DNA of 64,000 nt from an uncultured Eubacteriales bacterium (GTDB lineage Bacteria > Bacillota > Clostridia > Christensenellales > Aristaeellaceae). The notes below the pieces were generated by a model. That model saw nothing but the letters and a program-made list of their open reading frames with translations. It was not told the origin of the DNA and did no database searches. This document shows, piece by piece, positions 63,890 through 64,000 of this stretch. A program made the position numbers and the translations under genes. The stretch is from positions 50,103 to 114,102 of the forward strand of contig CADBEB010000004.1 in NCBI GenBank assembly GCA_902793605.1. Reading direction: 5' to 3'. The first letter of the stretch is position 1. Each line of letters begins with the position of its first letter.

Positions 63890-64000
63890 ATGAAGAGAGT
63901 GCTTGCAACCCTGCTGGCTCTGACCCTGATGGTAACCGTCGCGGCAAGCGCCGCCCTGGCGGAGGGATCCGCCGCACCGACCTTCACAGCCGGCGTCCAG
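63890..64000 (+). CDS. Secreted protein, start only (partial)
   Basis: ATG at 63890 with GAGGAGG 8 nt upstream opens 37 codons to the window edge. The first 24 residues form a signal peptide (KR, a Leu/Ala/Val core, then AALA before EGSAAP). The mature part begins EGSAAPTFTAGVQ. Solute-binding or FMN-binding proteins begin this way, but too little is present to choose. The rest lies beyond the window. Confidence 0.8.
   Translation, partial: MKRVLATLLALTLMVTVAASAALAEGSAAPTFTAGVQ

Overview
The window is about 64 kb of GC-rich, tightly packed bacterial chromosome. It most resembles a low-complexity-secretome member of the Bacillota (class Clostridia). Support comes from the gene families present: PurR with PurBox-like operators, DivIVA and SepF, RecD2, a LytS-type membrane sensor joined to a SpoIIE-type phosphatase, a PPi-type phosphofructokinase, a class B sortase relic, and secreted proteins with peptidoglycan-binding repeats and PTPTP-type linkers. 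Start codons are often GTG or TTG behind strong Shine-Dalgarno (SD) sequences. No phage, plasmid, CRISPR, rRNA or tRNA was seen, and no whole insertion sequence. The exact species cannot be named from this text.

Layout. 1-6.2 kb (minus): a four-gene operon of a membrane-anchored beta-propeller protein, glycerol kinase, PgsA and an RNase PH that runs in frame into an RdgB/HAM1-like domain at the window edge. 6.2-11 kb (plus): a PflX-type radical SAM protein behind a 145-nt structured leader, an ABC exporter pair, and an MscS channel. 11-20 kb (minus): a nucleotidase and K+ channel, then a division cluster (HlyD-like, YggS, SepF, DivIVA, E2-like acyltransferase fold) preceded by purR, a His-less HPr, and a secreted peptidoglycan-binding protein. 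20-27.3 kb (plus): recD2, adenine deaminase, comF, aspartate kinase, rfbD. 27.3-33.1 kb (minus): rluD, lspA, mfd, pth. 33.3-36 kb (plus): asnA, an L,D-transpeptidase, and a decayed class B sortase. 36-56.6 kb (minus): a five-repeat peptidoglycan-binding protein, pfp, purA, a SpoIIE-type phosphatase, uvrA, a diguanylate cyclase, tsaD, a DUF1461 membrane protein, prfB, secA, and a two-gene membrane/surface module. 56.9-61.7 kb (plus): a complete branched-chain amino-acid ABC transporter, livJHMGF. 61.8-63.4 kb (minus): an SstT-type Na+/Ser/Thr symporter with a small upstream ORF. The window ends in the start of a secreted protein on the plus strand.

Most of the content is housekeeping (translation quality control, DNA repair, secretion, division, purine salvage and interconversion) plus envelope proteins. 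The more unusual material is: three families of dispersed intergenic repeats, two of which touch start or stop codons; a PurBox-like operator at purR; an ABC-2 permease whose extracellular loop carries five short repeats; secreted proteins with variant or extra cysteine motifs; and several relics (sortase, a 23-codon membrane-protein stub). All functional calls come from reading the translated sequence and recalling family motifs; no database search was possible.
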